Assembly: GCA_903930805.1 (NCBI GenBank)
Contig: CAIYZZ010000297.1
Coordinates: 1 to 8,389 of the forward strand
Origin: an uncultured Rhodocyclaceae bacterium
GTDB taxonomy: Bacteria > Pseudomonadota > Gammaproteobacteria > Burkholderiales > Rhodocyclaceae
Direction: 5' to 3'
DNA length: 8,389 nt
The position numbers and the translations under genes are program-made. The notes beneath the pieces were generated by a model. It saw only the letters and a list, made by a program, of their open reading frames with translations, had not been told where the DNA came from and did not search any database. This document shows, one piece after another, positions 6,323 to 8,389 of this stretch; the first letter of the stretch is position 1; the number at the start of each line of letters is the position of its first letter.

Positions 6323-7912
6323 ATGGCCTACGCCTTCCCTTCGCCACTCGCACACAACTCACCACGCTTGCCCTTGCTTGCGCTGCTTGTGCTGGCTGGG
6401 GTCTATCTACTGACCGGCGTCACAGGGCACGATCCATGGAAAACTGAAGACGCCATCCATATCGGCATCGCCCACAGCTTTGCCACCCATGGCAACTGGC
6501 TGTTCCCGCAAGTCGCCGGTGAGCCTTGGCCGCACACCGCACCGCTCTACCACTGGCTTGCCGCCCTACTGGGTAAAACGTTTGGCGGCCTATTCAGTTT
6601 TCATGATGCAGCACGTCTCGCCACCACTCTGTTTGGCGCGTTCTTCCTCTTCACCCTTTCTGGTGCGGCGAGCTCATTGCATGGCGCGTCCGCTGGCCGT
6701 ATTGCCCCGCTGCTGGCCATCGGCACCCTAGGCCTGCTGCTTCCCCTGCACGAAGCACAGCCAGCTGTTGCCGGGCTCGCATGTGCCACTCTGGCCTATT
6801 GGGGTGCGGGTCTCATCCTGCAGGGAAAAACGCACGGCGCGCTCCTGCTCGGTACCGGCATTGGTCTCGCCTTTCCCGCCCATGGCCTCGTTGGCCTGAT
6901 CATGGCCATTGCCGTCCTGCCAGCGCCGATTTTTCGGCGCGACTGGAAAGCTCTCATGCTTGCCCTGGCCATTGCTCTCCCCCTGATCGCCCTTTGGCCC
7001 ATGCTGCTGATGAAACACTCACCAGAATTATGGGCACTGTGGTGGCAGAACGAAAGCACCGAAGCCACGCTTGCACGCAACCTGCCCACGTTGCGCCACG
7101 CCCAACAGTTGGTCTGGGCAGCCTGGCCAGTGCTGCCGCTGGCATTCTGGAGCCTCTGGCTCCATCGTCGCCAGCCGTCGCAACTGGTGCTTCCACTACT
7201 GGGCAGCCTACTTGGGCTGAGCTGGTTCCTCTCCGGATCGACGCGCACGCTGGGCGTGCTGCCCATGCTTCCCCCTCTTATTCTGCTGGCAGCTGCCGGC
7301 GTCGACCGTTTGCGGCGCGGTGCCGCCAATGCATTCAATTGGTTCGGGGTGATGACCTTCAGCTTTATCGCCATCCTGATCTGGATCGGCGCGAGCGCAC
7401 AAGCACTGGGTTGGCCCCCGAGAATCTCTAGGAATTTCGAAAAACTTGCCCCCGGTCATGAGGTTCACTATTCGCTACTCGCGCTTGCTTTTGCCATCAC
7501 CCTGACGGGCGTCTGGCTGTTGCTGTGGCGGATTCCCCGGGCCAATTGGCGCGCCAGCCTGCACTGGGCCGCTGGGGCGACGCTGATGTGGGTACTGGTA
7601 TCCACACTTTGGCTGTCGTGGATTGACCACAACAAGTCATATCGCCCAGTCGCCCTATCCTTGCGTGCCGCGTTGCCGCAGCAAATCGACTGCATCGAGC
7701 GAGTCAGCGTCAGCGTAGCCCAGCGCGCCTCACTCGACTACTTCGCCGGTATTCGCACGGAGCTCCCGGCACGCAAACGCAATTGCAGTTGGCGGTTGGT
7801 CATCATCGACAACAAGGATCGGGAAGTCACGACTGGCTGGCAGGAACGCTGGCAGGGTCATCGCCCCGGCGACCGCAACGAGCGCTGGTATCTTGACCAG
7901 CGCGGAAACTAG
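6323..7912 (+). CDS. multi-spanning membrane protein, probable GT-C glycosyltransferase (ArnT/PMT-like)
   Basis: A 529-residue inner-membrane protein with about 11-12 hydrophobic segments (for example near 16-33, 96-115, 150-168, 174-200, 210-230, 262-281, 288-304, 308-326, 341-360, 383-403 and 415-433) and a hydrophilic C-terminal tail from about 435. After the first span it has DPWKTEDA (37-44), [22 protein letters not shown] (57-78) and an [10 protein letters not shown] segment. These align by eye with the first periplasmic loop of ArnT-like enzymes that use polyprenyl-phosphate sugars, where the acidic pair and the PPLYYW motif are conserved. Here the acidic pair would be E42-D43 and KPPL is replaced by HTAPL, so it is a divergent member. 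The acceptor (lipid A, protein or another glycan) cannot be told. No Shine-Dalgarno precedes the ATG, which lies right after the rpmE terminator. Its stop overlaps the orn stop on the other strand. Confidence 0.7.
   Translation: MAYAFPSPLAHNSPRLPLLALLVLAGVYLLTGVTGHDPWKTEDAIHIGIAHSFATHGNWLFPQVAGEPWPHTAPLYHWLAALLGKTFGGLFSFHDAARLATTLFGAFFLFTLSGAASSLHGASAGRIAPLLAIGTLGLLLPLHEAQPAVAGLACATLAYWGAGLILQGKTHGALLLGTGIGLAFPAHGLVGLIMAIAVLPAPIFRRDWKALMLALAIALPLIALWPMLLMKHSPELWALWWQNESTEATLARNLPTLRHAQQLVWAAWPVLPLAFWSLWLHRRQPSQLVLPLLGSLLGLSWFLSGSTRTLGVLPMLPPLILLAAAGVDRLRRGAANAFNWFGVMTFSFIAILIWIGASAQALGWPPRISRNFEKLAPGHEVHYSLLALAFAITLTGVWLLLWRIPRANWRASLHWAAGATLMWVLVSTLWLSWIDHNKSYRPVALSLRAALPQQIDCIERVSVSVAQRASLDYFAGIRTELPARKRNCSWRLVIIDNKDREVTTGWQERWQGHRPGDRNERWYLDQRGN
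6910..6935 (+). repeat. 26-bp sequence repeated in folK (GT-C gene copy)
   Basis: TGCCGTCCTGCCAGCGCCGA (6910-6929) equals 1650-1669 in folK; one base differs and then TTTTC matches again. Here it encodes Ala-Val-Leu-Pro-Ala-Pro-Ile-Phe at the end of a membrane segment, in the same frame as in folK. Confidence 0.8.
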
Positions 7913-8389
7913 ACCCTAAGAAAATTCGCGCGGTAGTACTTGAGCTCCTCGATGGATTCGTAAATATCCGCTAGGGCCTCGTGCTTGCCTCCCTTCTTCA
8001 CCCCCTTGGCAATCTCCGGTGTCCAGCGCTTGCAGAGCTCCTTGAGCGTTGACACGTCAAGGTTACGGTAATGAAAATAAGCTTCCAGCTTCGGCATGTA
8101 GCGCGCCATGAAGCGGCGATCCTGGCAGATGGAATTGCCGCACATCGGCGACTTGCCTGCGGGTACATGACGCTTGAGAAAATCGAGCGCCTGCGCCTCG
8201 ACTTCCGCTTCGGACAACACCGACGATTTGACCTTGTCGATCAGGCCCGACTTGCCGTGAGTCTTCTTGTTCCAGTCATCCATGCCATCAAGCACACTGT
8301 CGGCTTGATGTAAGGACCATACCGCGCTCTCGGCAACAACCTCGAGTTGCGAATTAGTGATCACCATGGCCAGTTCAATGATGCGATCA
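7909..8389 (-). CDS. orn: oligoribonuclease, 5' end cut by window edge
   Basis: 3'-to-5' exoribonuclease of the DEDDh family that degrades di- and short oligoribonucleotides (including pGpG from c-di-GMP turnover) to mononucleotides. About 159 residues are visible, beginning [12 protein letters not shown] at the window edge. By comparison with E. coli Orn, roughly 22 N-terminal residues, holding the first catalytic Asp-x-Glu, lie beyond position 8389. The remaining catalytic residues are present: Asp in [10 protein letters not shown], and His and Asp in [26 protein letters not shown] and the C-terminal YYRANFLRV are also typical. An ATG at 8365-8367 lies inside the conserved domain and is not the true start. 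The TAG stop overlaps the stop of the convergent membrane protein gene, and no terminator separates them. Confidence 0.97.
   Translation of the reverse strand, partial: DRIIELAMVITNSQLEVVAESAVWSLHQADSVLDGMDDWNKKTHGKSGLIDKVKSSVLSEAEVEAQALDFLKRHVPAGKSPMCGNSICQDRRFMARYMPKLEAYFHYRNLDVSTLKELCKRWTPEIAKGVKKGGKHEALADIYESIEELKYYRANFLRV

Overview
This window is a gene-dense housekeeping stretch of a proteobacterial chromosome, most likely a betaproteobacterium. I infer this from the gene content and order (pcnB-folK-panB-panC-panD, then trxA-rho-rpmE, then a convergent orn), the G/C-rich third codon positions, and protein signatures such as a 419-residue Rho and a four-cysteine L31. A Rhodocyclales- or Nitrosomonadales-like organism fits, but I cannot fix the genus. 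There are no phage, insertion-sequence, CRISPR, tRNA or rRNA signals.

Positions 1-65 are the tail of upstream sequence or a leader. Positions 66-3711 form a tight plus-strand cluster: pcnB (poly(A) polymerase), folK (folate synthesis), an uncharacterised 36-codon membrane-type ORF, panB and panC. The small ORF overlaps folK by ATGA and panB by one base; panB and panC also overlap by one base (TGATG). panD follows 36 nt later with its own good ribosome-binding site. PanB uses 5,10-methylene-tetrahydrofolate as its one-carbon donor, so a folate gene next to the pantothenate genes makes metabolic sense. PanB, PanC and PanD together supply both halves of pantothenate (pantoate and beta-alanine) and ligate them.

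Positions 4189-6315 hold the expression-machinery block: trxA (thioredoxin), rho (termination factor) and rpmE (ribosomal protein L31). rho appears to have its own sigma70-type promoter, with a perfect -35 box inside the 3' end of trxA. Its leader of roughly 140 nt contains a hairpin and a 39-nt G-free, C/T-rich stretch, a layout expected for Rho autoregulation. rpmE also has its own promoter, directly abutted by a perfect 15-bp tandem duplication, and ends in a strong UUCG-loop intrinsic terminator.

Positions 6323-7912 encode a large multi-spanning membrane protein resembling GT-C (ArnT/PMT-like) glycosyltransferases. It starts 7 nt after the terminator T-run and has no visible Shine-Dalgarno sequence. 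Facing it is orn (oligoribonuclease), whose 5' end is cut off by the window edge. The two convergent genes share the palindrome CTAG as their stop codons.

I see no defined new multi-gene system. The most unusual items are the coupled small membrane ORF before panB, the rho leader architecture, the tandem repeat at the rpmE promoter, a 22-bp perfect palindrome inside rpmE, and a near-identical 24-26-bp in-frame sequence shared by pcnB, folK and the glycosyltransferase gene.
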